NCBI GenBank assembly: GCA_028717025.1
Contig: JAQUOR010000010.1
Location: 1-18,949, forward strand
From: Candidatus Omnitrophota bacterium
Lineage (GTDB): Bacteria > Omnitrophota > Gorgyraeia > Duberdicusellales > 4484-171
Reading direction: 5' to 3'
Length of the DNA stretch: 18,949 nt
The notes beneath the pieces were generated by a model, which saw only the letters and a program-made list of their open reading frames with translations, made no database searches and was not told where the DNA came from. A program made the position numbers and the translations under genes. This document shows positions 1 to 6,896 of this stretch, piece by piece (the stretch's first letter is position 1; each line of letters starts with the position of its first letter).

Positions 1-37
1 CGGTCAAGAGCAGGCGTCACAGATGCACATCAACGAC

Positions 38-1117
38 ATGAAAATACTAATTATAAATTGCGGCAGTTCTTCAATCAAATATAAGCTGTACGAATTTCCG
101 AAAAGAAACCTTATCACAAAAGGACTTATCGAAAAAATCGGCGAAAAGAACTCACCCATCCAGGATCATAGCCAGGGAGTCAATGCGTTGCTTTCAAGTC
201 TCATCAAAGTAAACGCCATATCGAATTTGGAAGAAATTTCGGCTGTCGGTCACCGGGTGGTTCATGGTGGAGAAACGTTCCACGAACCGAGCATTATCGA
301 CGATAAAATAATAAAAAAAATTACCGAGTGCTCGAAACTTGCGCCTTTGCATAACCCCGCAAACCTGGCGGGGATACTGGGATGTAAGAAAATTATGCCC
401 GGCGTCACCCAAATCGCGGTTTTCGACACGGCATTTCACCAAACGATCCCTCACTACGCACATCTCTACGCAATCCCTCTTACGTATTATAAAAAATACA
501 GCATACGTAAATATGGTTTTCACGGCACCTCTCATCAATTCGTCGCTCACGAAGCAAGCAGGATTTTAAAAAAACCGGCAGAAAAATTGAAGCTGATTAC
601 CTGTCATTTGGGAAACGGGTGCAGCATCACTGCTATCGATAAAGGGAAATCAATCGATACCTCAATGGGTTTTACCCCCTTAGAAGGGCTCATGATGGGA
701 ACACGCTGCGGCGATATCGATGTGGCGGCAGTATTTAACATCATGGAAAACGAAAAATTGGGGCTTTCCGCCATGGATGATATTTTAAATAAAAAAAGCG
801 GCCTTTTAGGGGTATCCGGCATCAGCAACGATATACGCGCAATAAAACAGGAAGCAAAGAAAGGCAACAAAGATGCCCGGTTAGCGCTTGAAATGTTTAT
901 GTATCGTATAAAAAAATATATTGGCGCGTATCAGTTCATTCTTGGCGGTGCCGATGCGGTATGTATTACCGCCGGAATCGGCGAAAACAATCCTGATATC
1001 GCCGATGAAATAAAGAAATGCATGCGCAAAATTTCGGGCGGGAAAACCAAAGTGTTGGTTATCTCTACCGATGAAGAATTGATGATTGCTCGTCTGGCGT
1101 ACGAATTAATCAAATGA
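38..1117 (+). CDS. ackA: Acetate kinase, compact form
   Basis: This enzyme interconverts acetate plus ATP with acetyl phosphate, giving substrate-level ATP in fermenting anaerobes; it acts in the cytoplasm. The 359-residue protein carries the family signatures in order: INCGSSS at 6-12, GHRVVHGGE around 71-79, the FDTAFHQ block at 129-135, FHGTSH at 161-166, HLGNG at 190-194, GTRCGDID at 221-228, and TAGIGEN at 311-317. By alignment with the well-studied archaeal enzyme, the likely catalytic residues are Asn7, Arg73, Asp130, His162, Arg223 and a Glu at 346/347. I chose the ATG at 38 because the family begins MKILxINCGS; an in-frame ATG at 23 would add five unneeded residues. The protein is about 40 residues shorter than typical (around 400), with losses before GHRVVHGG and between GIGEN and STDEE. 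No phosphotransacetylase gene is visible, but the left window edge hides what lies upstream. Confidence 0.95.
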   Translation: MKILIINCGSSSIKYKLYEFPKRNLITKGLIEKIGEKNSPIQDHSQGVNALLSSLIKVNAISNLEEISAVGHRVVHGGETFHEPSIIDDKIIKKITECSKLAPLHNPANLAGILGCKKIMPGVTQIAVFDTAFHQTIPHYAHLYAIPLTYYKKYSIRKYGFHGTSHQFVAHEASRILKKPAEKLKLITCHLGNGCSITAIDKGKSIDTSMGFTPLEGLMMGTRCGDIDVAAVFNIMENEKLGLSAMDDILNKKSGLLGVSGISNDIRAIKQEAKKGNKDARLALEMFMYRIKKYIGAYQFILGGADAVCITAGIGENNPDIADEIKKCMRKISGGKTKVLVISTDEELMIARLAYELIK

Positions 1118-1249
1118 ACGCCAGGTAAGGAAACTAACCTTGCGCTTTCATGCAGAACAAATATACATGCGTAAGAATGCGATACTCATTATCCCTTGCG
1201 CCTGAATATCTGTTATAGCGGATGCGCTGCGGGATTAATTCGACTAAAT

Positions 1250-1287
1250 CCTTGACCTAAACGTCAAGGACGGTCTCATTGAGGAGG
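1250..1287 (+). promoter_or_regulatory. panD leader: hairpin plus TCTCATTGAGGAGG
   Basis: A perfect 7-bp inverted repeat (CCTTGAC at 1250-1256, GTCAAGG at 1263-1269) is followed by ACGG and then TCTCATTGAGGAGG, which holds the Shine-Dalgarno sequence of panD eight bases before its ATG. The same 14-mer stands before the cyclophilin gene at 12170-12183, and a close variant stands before the acyl-CoA dehydrogenase at 8071-8084, each time directly after a hairpin. The function is unknown. Confidence 0.5.
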
Positions 1288-1295
1288 AACAAATA

Positions 1296-1658
1296 ATGTT
1301 AAGAGAAATGCTAAAGTCAAAAGTTTCGTATGCCACAATAACCGATTTACAGCTATATTATAAAGGGAGCATCACTATCGATGAAGAAATAATGGAAAAA
1401 GCGGATTTGCTGGAGGGCGAAAAGGTAGAGGTCCTTAATCTCAACAACGGACATCGCCTGGAAACCTATGCAATAAAAGGTAAACGTAAAAGCGGTGTGA
1501 TATGTTTAAATGGACCTTCGGCGCGCATGGCGCATCGCGGCGACACCATATTTATTCTATCGTACGGGCTATTTACCGAAAAAGAACTTTCTACACATAA
1601 AGCAAAATTTGTAGAATTAGATGACAAAAACAAAATTAAGAATACACACCTGGCCTGA
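1296..1658 (+). CDS. panD: Aspartate 1-decarboxylase proenzyme
   Basis: This pyruvoyl enzyme converts L-aspartate to beta-alanine for pantothenate and coenzyme A synthesis. The proenzyme cleaves itself between Gly24 and Ser25; the sequence here is YKGSITID with Gly24-Ser25 in register. The other known catalytic or binding positions also match the E. coli numbering: Lys9, Arg54 and Tyr58. The SGVICLNG block follows the usual order, and the length of 120 residues is normal for the family. The start has a strong Shine-Dalgarno sequence (GAGGAGG) eight bases upstream. The 3' end overlaps the next gene, def, by 38 bp in another frame, which implies co-transcription and probably translational coupling. 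Other pantothenate genes (panB, panC) are not in the window, so this copy stands apart from the rest of its pathway. Confidence 0.96.
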   Translation: MLREMLKSKVSYATITDLQLYYKGSITIDEEIMEKADLLEGEKVEVLNLNNGHRLETYAIKGKRKSGVICLNGPSARMAHRGDTIFILSYGLFTEKELSTHKAKFVELDDKNKIKNTHLA

Positions 1659-2148
1659 GAGCATCCTGCGTAAAAAATGCCGCAAAGTAGAAACTATCGG
1701 TGATCCAATACGCACAATTTTTGACGAGATGTATTGCCTTATGGTCAAAGATAAAGGGGTAGGGCTTGCGGCAAACCAGACAGGGCTTGATATCGCGCTG
1801 GTAATTGTAGAATTCGAAGAAAAAATATTTAAGCTTGTTAACCCGGTTATCCTGAAAAAAGAAGGTACGATGAAAATGCTTGAGGGTTGCTTAAGCTTTC
1901 CCGGCCTGGAAATAGAAGTTACACGGTCAAAAAAAGTATGGGTTTCGGCTTTAAATGAGCGCGGCGAACCGTTGGAAATCGAGGCAAGCGACATCCTCGC
2001 GGTAATATTCCAGCACGAAATCGATCATATCAACGGCAAAACGTTCATTACGCGAATTCCTCTCTGGCGCAGACTGCAAATTGCCCCTCAATTACAAGAA
2101 ATTGCAAAAAAAACAAAATATGCATTGTCAAAACAGGGAAAAAAATAA
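1621..2148 (+). CDS. def: Peptide deformylase
   Basis: This metallohydrolase removes the N-formyl group from nascent bacterial proteins at the ribosome exit. All three family motifs are present in the 175-residue protein: GVGLAANQTG at residues 46-55, EGCLSFPG at 88-95 with metal ligand Cys90, and QHEIDHINGK at 131-140 with ligands His132 and His136 and catalytic Glu133. The length is normal. The start at 1621 lies inside the end of panD (38-bp overlap) and has no clear Shine-Dalgarno sequence, so translation is probably coupled to panD; the N-terminal LRIHTWPESILRKKC segment matches the usual start of the family, which supports this ATG. No methionyl-tRNA formyltransferase gene (fmt), the common partner, is nearby. 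The 3' end overlaps the next small gene by 29 bp. Confidence 0.96.
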   Translation: MTKTKLRIHTWPESILRKKCRKVETIGDPIRTIFDEMYCLMVKDKGVGLAANQTGLDIALVIVEFEEKIFKLVNPVILKKEGTMKMLEGCLSFPGLEIEVTRSKKVWVSALNERGEPLEIEASDILAVIFQHEIDHINGKTFITRIPLWRRLQIAPQLQEIAKKTKYALSKQGKK

Positions 2149-2320
2149 CGGCGCCTGCAACTGTTCCTATCCGTCCTGCTCCCGGAAAGGTATCTGTTGC
2201 GAATGCATACGTTATCATCGGGCATCAGGGGAGCTCCCGGCCTGTTTTTTCTCTCCGGAAGCAGAAAAAACCTACAATCGGTCACTTGACTATTTTTTTT
2301 CACTGCATAAAGAAAAATGA
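2120..2320 (+). CDS. Small Cys-rich DUF6485-like protein
   Basis: This 66-residue cytosolic protein has eight cysteines (3, 13, 15, 20, 26, 27, 29, 42), including a CNC pair, SCSRKGICCEC and ELPACFF. The pattern CNCxYxxCSRKGxCCECIxYHxxxxELPACFF is what I recall of the DUF6485 family, found in many anaerobes; no function is established. The cysteines could bind zinc or an Fe-S cluster, or act in thiol redox chemistry; this is inference. I chose the ATG at 2120 because the family starts a few residues before the first CNC; an upstream in-frame ATG at 2081 would only add residues copied from the overlapping def frame. It overlaps def by 29 bp and the following trxB by the classic ATGA, so it is translationally linked to a thioredoxin reductase. 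Confidence 0.8.
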   Translation: MHCQNREKNNGACNCSYPSCSRKGICCECIRYHRASGELPACFFSPEAEKTYNRSLDYFFSLHKEK

Positions 2321-3249
2321 ATTCTGCTATCGATCTTATAGTTATGGGCGGCGGTATCGCGGGAGTGAGTGCCGCAATGTATGCAAAACGGGCGGGTCTT
2401 AAGGCGGTTATTTTCGAACCAGGAGTAATCGGCGGGCAGCTTCTTTTCATGGAAAATGTGGATAACTTTCCGGGTGTAGCCATGGGTACGAAAGGAAGGG
2501 ATTTCGCTCTCCGGCTTGAACAGACATTACGGGATTTTGAAATCAAAGTTAACCGGGAAGCGATCCGGGAAATCCGTCTGCAAAAAAATGGAGTAGAAGT
2601 TGTTGGCAATGATAGCGCCTATGCCGCTTCCGGGTTGATTGTGGCAACAGGCGCGTCCTTTAAGAAGCTGGGTCTTAATAACGAGGAGCGACTCTTAGGG
2701 CGCGGCGTTTCTTATTGCGCTATTTGCGACGGGTTTTTCTTCAAGAACAAGGACGTAGCGGTCGTCGGAGGAGGCAATAGCGCCGTTGAAGAAGCGCTGT
2801 ACCTGGCTAATCTTTGCCGTAAGGTAACGCTCATCCATCGTAAAAGCTCGCTGCGTGCGCTTGATTATTTACAGGAAGAAATACGCACGCTGCCCAATGT
2901 CGAAATTATTTTCAACAGTACCATAAAAGAGATAAAAGGCGGGGATTTCTTAGAACAGATCGTCATCGAAAACGTTACCGAGGGCCGCACGCAGACCCTG
3001 CGCTGTAACGGCATGTTTATTGCGATCGGAGTTTCGCCAAACACAGAACTATTAAAAAATATTGTCTCTGCGGATGAAAACGGGTTTATCACCACCAACG
3101 AAGAGATGAAAACATCATGCGATTATATCTGGTCCTGCGGAGATTGCCGTAAACGCCCTTTACGACAGTTGATCACTGCCGCCTCTGAAGGCGCTATAGC
3201 AGCAGTAAGCGCCTATAAACACATAAAGGGACATTATATAAGTTCTTAA
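2317..3249 (+). CDS. trxB: Thioredoxin reductase (NADPH type)
   Basis: This FAD-dependent pyridine nucleotide-disulfide oxidoreductase passes electrons from NADPH to thioredoxin or a similar thiol protein. In the 310-residue protein the FAD-binding glycine motif GGGIAG lies at 11-16, the redox-active CAIC disulfide at 134-137 within SYCAICDG, the nucleotide-binding GGGNSA at 151-156, followed by HRKSSLRA, and the C-terminal GDC..PLRQLITAASEGAIAA FAD segment near 275-297. The active site is CAIC instead of the common CATC, an accepted variation. It starts four bases before the end of the Cys-rich DUF6485 gene (ATGA overlap). No thioredoxin gene is in the window, so the true partner is unknown. 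HRK instead of HRR leaves the NADPH preference likely but not certain. Confidence 0.93.
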   Translation: MNSAIDLIVMGGGIAGVSAAMYAKRAGLKAVIFEPGVIGGQLLFMENVDNFPGVAMGTKGRDFALRLEQTLRDFEIKVNREAIREIRLQKNGVEVVGNDSAYAASGLIVATGASFKKLGLNNEERLLGRGVSYCAICDGFFFKNKDVAVVGGGNSAVEEALYLANLCRKVTLIHRKSSLRALDYLQEEIRTLPNVEIIFNSTIKEIKGGDFLEQIVIENVTEGRTQTLRCNGMFIAIGVSPNTELLKNIVSADENGFITTNEEMKTSCDYIWSCGDCRKRPLRQLITAASEGAIAAVSAYKHIKGHYISS

Positions 3250-3274
3250 CGATCTCCTAAGATGCTTTAGAACG

Positions 3275-4234
3275 ATGAAAAATAAGCTTTCTTTTATTTT
3301 CAGGATCGCGGTCAGCCTCGCGCTTATTTTTGCTCTCTTTAAGTTTGTCCCATATCGTGAATTACTTGCGCTGTATGCACGCGCAAGTAAACTTTATCTT
3401 ACCCTGGCCTTCCTTGCTATTTTAGCCTGTCACGTGCTGTGTGCGCAACGCTGGAGGCTTTTACTCGCGGCGTTAGACGTAAAAATACCTTTTCGCGAAG
3501 CGTGTTACTCGTTTTTTTCAAGTCTTTTTTTTAATCTCTTTTTCCCCTCATTCCTTGCCGGAGATATTTTTCGAAGCGTAGGGATCTCGCGCCGACATGG
3601 AAAAATAAAAAAAGTCGCCTCAAGCGTCCTCATGGACAGGTTCAGCGGGTCATTCGCGCTATCACTGGTAGCGACAGTCGCGTTTGGATTTGGCTTAATC
3701 ACAGGGCGTATACGCAGCGAACGCCAGATCGTTCTTTCGCTTCTTGTATTGACGGCACTTGTTGCAGGCATCTCATTGATTATTTTCAGCAGGACCGTAT
3801 TTACCTTCTTTACCCGTATTTTAAAAGACGGTTCTAAGTTAAAAACTAAACTGATAAATTTTCATGATCAATTATATTTTTTCCGCATCCACCCCAAAGT
3901 CTTTCTGCAAAGCCTGTTCTTTTCCGCGCTCATCCAGATACTGACGCCGATAAGTTTTTTTCTTACCGCCAAAGCATTTGGCGCTGATCTTGGATTGATG
4001 TATTTTCTTATTCTGGTACCGATCATCATGGCTATTGCGCTTATTCCTATCACCATTGCCGGGGCAGGAACGCGTGAGGCGGCAGCAGTATACTTTTTTG
4101 CGCTCGTGGGTTTATCGAAAAGCATGAGCTTAGGCATCTCCCTGCTCAATCTTGCTTTTTCTATTATATCGGGAATCATCGGGGGTATTTTTTATGTTGC
4201 GATATATCATCGATGGATTCAATCTCGTTCATAA
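3275..4234 (+). CDS. Flippase-like integral membrane protein (LPG synthase TM domain)
   Basis: This 319-residue polytopic membrane protein has about seven or eight hydrophobic segments and the hallmark region QRWRLLLAAL...SFFSSLFFNLFFPSFLAGDIFRSVGISR followed by SSVLMDRFSG, typical of the lysylphosphatidylglycerol synthase transmembrane family (UPF0104, PF03706). In MprF this domain flips aminoacylated lipid; stand-alone copies are thought to be lipid or glycolipid transporters or accessory proteins. The catalytic GNAT-like half of MprF is absent from this protein, but a protein related to that half is encoded separately at 13866-14747. The start follows trxB by 25 bp with only a weak Shine-Dalgarno sequence, and the 3' end overlaps the next gene by 41 bp. 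The substrate cannot be told from the sequence. Confidence 0.88.
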   Translation: MKNKLSFIFRIAVSLALIFALFKFVPYRELLALYARASKLYLTLAFLAILACHVLCAQRWRLLLAALDVKIPFREACYSFFSSLFFNLFFPSFLAGDIFRSVGISRRHGKIKKVASSVLMDRFSGSFALSLVATVAFGFGLITGRIRSERQIVLSLLVLTALVAGISLIIFSRTVFTFFTRILKDGSKLKTKLINFHDQLYFFRIHPKVFLQSLFFSALIQILTPISFFLTAKAFGADLGLMYFLILVPIIMAIALIPITIAGAGTREAAAVYFFALVGLSKSMSLGISLLNLAFSIISGIIGGIFYVAIYHRWIQSRS

Positions 4235-4658
4235 GGTACCGGCCCTCAAGGAATCCGCCCGTGTACATTGCGATCTGATTCATTACCTCGCACACCATCG
4301 TTTTACCGGTAGCGCCAACAATAAAGTGATTATTGTTTTTGACGGTTACCCAAAAGAAGGGGTAACGACAGGCAAAAGCGCACGCGTGATCTTTAGCTGT
4401 GCGCGCAGTGCCGATGAGGTCATAAAAGAATTATTGAACACTACGGATAGACCTTCGGAAACGGTAGTGGTAAGCGACGACAGGGAAATACGAAACGCCG
4501 TGCGGGCTGCGGGTGCACGTTCCTTGCGTTGTAGCGAATTTTTGGGTGCAAAAAAAGAACAAAAATCGCTAAAAACGGGCGAAAACGAAAAAGAAATCAG
4601 CTATCCGCTCCAGAGAGAGATCACAGAAGAGATGAGAAGAATATGGCTAAAGGAGTAG
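4194..4658 (+). CDS. NYN-domain RNase, YacP/Rae1-like
   Basis: This 154-residue soluble protein matches the NYN_YacP family (PF05991), whose Bacillus member Rae1 is a ribosome-associated endoribonuclease that cleaves mRNA during translation. Visible NYN/PIN-like features are YIIDGFNLVH at 4-13 (Asp7, Asn10), IVFDGYP at 47-53, SADEVI at 72-77 (Asp74) and VVVSDDREI at 91-99 (Asp95/96), which together supply the acidic metal site. I chose the ATG at 4194 because the first strand of the fold begins MLRYIIDG; an in-frame ATG at 4152 would add 14 residues that are only the shadow of the upstream membrane gene. It overlaps the flippase gene by 41 bp. The C-terminal 35 residues are lysine- and glutamate-rich and probably poorly ordered. 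This is the last gene of the panD chain. Confidence 0.88.
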   Translation: MLRYIIDGFNLVHKVPALKESARVHCDLIHYLAHHRFTGSANNKVIIVFDGYPKEGVTTGKSARVIFSCARSADEVIKELLNTTDRPSETVVVSDDREIRNAVRAAGARSLRCSEFLGAKKEQKSLKTGENEKEISYPLQREITEEMRRIWLKE

Positions 4659-4725
4659 AAGCGGATAAACGCAGATATCTACGCTGAAAGATATTCCGCG
4701 TTTAGTTCCGCGTGAATCCGCTTCT
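4657..4725. repeat. REP-like nested palindrome
   Basis: A perfect 10-bp inverted repeat (AGAAGCGGAT at 4657-4666, ATCCGCTTCT at 4716-4725) encloses a second one (AAACGC at 4667-4672, GCGTTT at 4698-4703) and an ATATCT/AGATAT pair. The text GCGGATAAACGCAGAT is of a kind often seen as a dispersed intergenic palindrome in bacterial genomes. It begins at the last bases of the nuclease gene and may act as a 3' mRNA stabiliser or weak terminator, though no T-run follows. Confidence 0.6.
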
Positions 4726-4745
4726 AAAATAATTTCTTAAATTAT
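4701..4745 (+). promoter_or_regulatory. Weak promoter and AT palindrome before MBL gene
   Basis: A possible -10 (TAAAAT, 4725-4730) lies 17-18 bases after a poor -35 (TTTAGT). It overlaps a perfect AT inverted repeat, ATAATTT at 4729-4735 and AAATTAT at 4739-4745, which ends exactly at the ATG at 4746. No Shine-Dalgarno sequence is visible, so the mRNA leader would be very short. Confidence 0.3.
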
Positions 4746-5510
4746 ATGGGGTTTATTAAATTTTTAGGTACTGCCGGTGCGCGTTTTGTGATGATAAAAC
4801 AGTTGCGCTCTTCCGGCGGAATTTGGATCAGGTATAAAAAAACCAACGTTCTTATCGACCCGGGTCCAGGAGCGCTGGTGCGCTGCAATGCTGCGCGGCC
4901 CAAATTAGACCCAGGCCTGCTTGACGGCATAATCCTTACCCATAAACACCTTGATCATTCGGGCGATGTAAACGTCATGATCGAAGCAATGACCGAAGGA
5001 GGATTCAAGAAAAAAGGGGTCCTTTTTGCTCCTTGCGATGCGCTGGGGAACGATGGCGTTATTTTTTCATATCTAAGATCTTTTCCTCAGGAGATCGTTC
5101 CTCTTAAAGAAGGAAAATTTTCTCTCGGCGATATTGCTTTTGAGGTGCCGCTCAAAAATATGCATTCCTGCGAAACGTATGGATTGAAATTCTTTTTTGG
5201 AAAAAGTAAAGTTTCTTTTGTTGCCGACACCAAGTATTTCGATGCGCTTATATCTTCATATAAGGATTCCGCAATACTTATCTTAAACGTCGTCTTCTAT
5301 GACCGGCGCGATGAATTTGAACATCTCTGTCTCGAAGATGCGATAGAAATCATCAACAAAATCAAACCGGAAAAAGCGATATTGACACACTTCGGAATGA
5401 GTATGTTAAAAAATAAACCCCACCTGATAGAGAAGAAATTGCAAAATGAAGTAAACGCGCATATACAGCTTGCGTACGACGGCTTTTCTCTGGAACTTCC
5501 TGATAAATAG
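4746..5510 (+). CDS. MBL-fold metal-dependent hydrolase
   Basis: This 254-residue cytoplasmic protein belongs to the metallo-beta-lactamase superfamily. It has the metal-binding THKHLDHSGD motif (His66, His68, Asp70, His71), a further likely ligand His140, Asp161 in VADTKYFD, and His215 in ILTHFGMSM, so a two-metal site appears complete. The early GTAGARF and LIDPGPGALVRC segments resemble the RNase Z and PhnP-like cyclic phosphodiesterase branch of the superfamily, not the beta-lactamases; the substrate cannot be fixed. The long RNase Z exosite arm is not evident. There is no Shine-Dalgarno sequence before the ATG; an AT-rich palindrome abuts it. It stands between the end of the panD chain and the promoter of the TPR gene, so it may be a single-gene unit. 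Confidence 0.85.
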   Translation: MGFIKFLGTAGARFVMIKQLRSSGGIWIRYKKTNVLIDPGPGALVRCNAARPKLDPGLLDGIILTHKHLDHSGDVNVMIEAMTEGGFKKKGVLFAPCDALGNDGVIFSYLRSFPQEIVPLKEGKFSLGDIAFEVPLKNMHSCETYGLKFFFGKSKVSFVADTKYFDALISSYKDSAILILNVVFYDRRDEFEHLCLEDAIEIINKIKPEKAILTHFGMSMLKNKPHLIEKKLQNEVNAHIQLAYDGFSLELPDK

Positions 5511-5522
5511 GTAATATTTTTT

Positions 5523-5551
5523 TTGACTAAAGCGATAATTTATTATATAAT
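5523..5551 (+). promoter_or_regulatory. Near-consensus sigma-70-type promoter of TPR gene
   Basis: TTGACT (5523-5528) and TATAAT (5546-5551) are separated by exactly 17 bases in an AT-rich stretch directly after the MBL gene. The expected transcription start (about 5557-5558) falls one or two bases before the ATG at 5559, so the transcript would be leaderless or nearly so. It is the best promoter in the window. Confidence 0.85.
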
Positions 5552-5558
5552 TTTTAAT

Positions 5559-6857
5559 ATGCATGTAAGAAAATTATCCTTAATTCTGATCTGTCCTGTG
5601 CTTGTCTCTTTTCTCCTTCCCGCACATTTTGCATTTCCGGGCAGTTACGAAACGACAACGTATCTTCTTGATACCGAAGAAAAATTTTCTTCCGGAGAAT
5701 TGTATAAGGCGTATGTCGATGACGGACTGCGTTATTTCGAACAGGAAAATTACGAAAAAGCGAAAGAGGCATTCTGGAATGCGGCAAATTTACAGTCTCA
5801 GGTACCTGATGCGTACGTTAATTTAGGCATCGTCGCAATCAAGGAACATGATTACGAAGGTGCGCTTCGTCTTTTCACGCAAGCCGAAAACCTTGCCGGC
5901 CCCCAATACCCCAAAAAAGAAATTATTTACTACAACCTGGGAATAGCCGCCTTTATGCAGTATGATTACCAGGCTGCTTCAGGATATTTCCTTAAGGCGC
6001 TTGATCTTCATCCCGAATTCGGAGAAGCCATGTATTATCTGGGCCGGGCCTACGATCAACTCGGCCAGGGCCAGGAGGCTTTGGTAACAATGACCAAAGC
6101 ACGTAACGTCTTTCAACGCAAAGGCCAGGTTGAATACGCACAAAAGTGCGGGGACGCTTTAATGAGTTTAAACGACCGATACCAGGCGGACGTTCCTTTG
6201 GTCGCAAGAAATCTTGCTGCGGAAGGTATAAAATCGCTCGAAGCAGGGAATGACGTCCAGGCCATCAGTTTTTTAAGAGAAAGTATTCTTCTTGACTCAA
6301 AGAACGCAAATCTATACCATGAACTCGGTACTATTTATGCCAGTAAAAGCGAATTTTATGAAGCAATTGAATATTACCGCGAAGCATTGAAATATGCGCC
6401 TAATTTTACTGCTGCATATATCTCGATCGGAGAAGCGTATGTAAAAATCGGCAAGCACGAAGAGGCACTTGATGCATTCAAAAAGGCTTTAGCGCTCGAT
6501 AAGAATAATTCACGCTGTTATTACGATATGGGCGTTCTATTCCGTGAACTTGATAACGAGAATACCGCGGAAAAATATTTCAAGGAAGCGCGACGCATCG
6601 GCGACGGAAAAGAGAACTACTCACTCTTAAAAACAATGCCGTTGCCGGTAAAAAGCTCTGACCGTCCCAGCCGCTCCTATCAGGTTGGGAAAATACATAC
6701 CGTGCATCCGCAGTCTTTTGCATATCGCTCTTCGTATACGACGATCGCGCAACCAAACAATAAAGGCAATCTTACAAAAGGATATTATGTTGCAGAACCA
6801 AAAGCCGGCTCGCGCGGAAAAAGAGTCAATAAATTCCAAAAGACACCCGATTATTGA
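5559..6857 (+). CDS. Secreted or periplasmic TPR-repeat protein
   Basis: The 432-residue protein begins with a basic-hydrophobic signal peptide (HVRKLSLILICPVLVSFLL), probably cleaved near the Ala/Pro-rich end around residue 25. It is followed by about eight tetratricopeptide repeats in two blocks, roughly residues 45-185 and 210-345. Typical TPR positions are visible, such as YVNLGIVAIKEHDYEGALRL and YYDMGVLFRELDNENTAEKY. The last 80 residues are basic and low in predicted structure. TPR proteins are scaffolds; the partner is unknown. I chose the ATG at 5559 instead of the in-frame TTG at 5523, because that TTG is the -35 box of a very good promoter. The PagL-like barrel follows after 39 bp, so an envelope role for both is plausible. 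Confidence 0.85.
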   Translation: MHVRKLSLILICPVLVSFLLPAHFAFPGSYETTTYLLDTEEKFSSGELYKAYVDDGLRYFEQENYEKAKEAFWNAANLQSQVPDAYVNLGIVAIKEHDYEGALRLFTQAENLAGPQYPKKEIIYYNLGIAAFMQYDYQAASGYFLKALDLHPEFGEAMYYLGRAYDQLGQGQEALVTMTKARNVFQRKGQVEYAQKCGDALMSLNDRYQADVPLVARNLAAEGIKSLEAGNDVQAISFLRESILLDSKNANLYHELGTIYASKSEFYEAIEYYREALKYAPNFTAAYISIGEAYVKIGKHEEALDAFKKALALDKNNSRCYYDMGVLFRELDNENTAEKYFKEARRIGDGKENYSLLKTMPLPVKSSDRPSRSYQVGKIHTVHPQSFAYRSSYTTIAQPNNKGNLTKGYYVAEPKAGSRGKRVNKFQKTPDY

Positions 6858-6896
6858 TCGTACCTGCTATCTTTGAGGTAAAAAGGAGGTTTACGT

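Noticed and set aside
23..37. MHIND at the front of acetate kinase as the end of a PduL phosphotransacylase fusion.
   Set aside because: PduL proteins have a MHID-type motif, but only five residues match and no other PduL sequence is visible.
1..41. Tail of an upstream gene ending in an ATGA with ackA (frame ending in TGA at 39-41).
   Set aside because: Only 12 codons are visible and they look unlike any family; two other frames are also open at the edge, so no call is possible.
2088..2609. Minus-strand open frame of 173 codons opposite DUF6485 and trxB.
   Set aside because: It is fully antisense to two clear genes and its Arg/Ser/Pro-rich composition is typical of a shadow frame.
5523..5558. 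TTG start of the TPR gene giving 12 extra residues.
   Set aside because: These bases form the -35 and -10 of a near-consensus promoter and would not be in the mRNA; the signal peptide starts properly at 5559.
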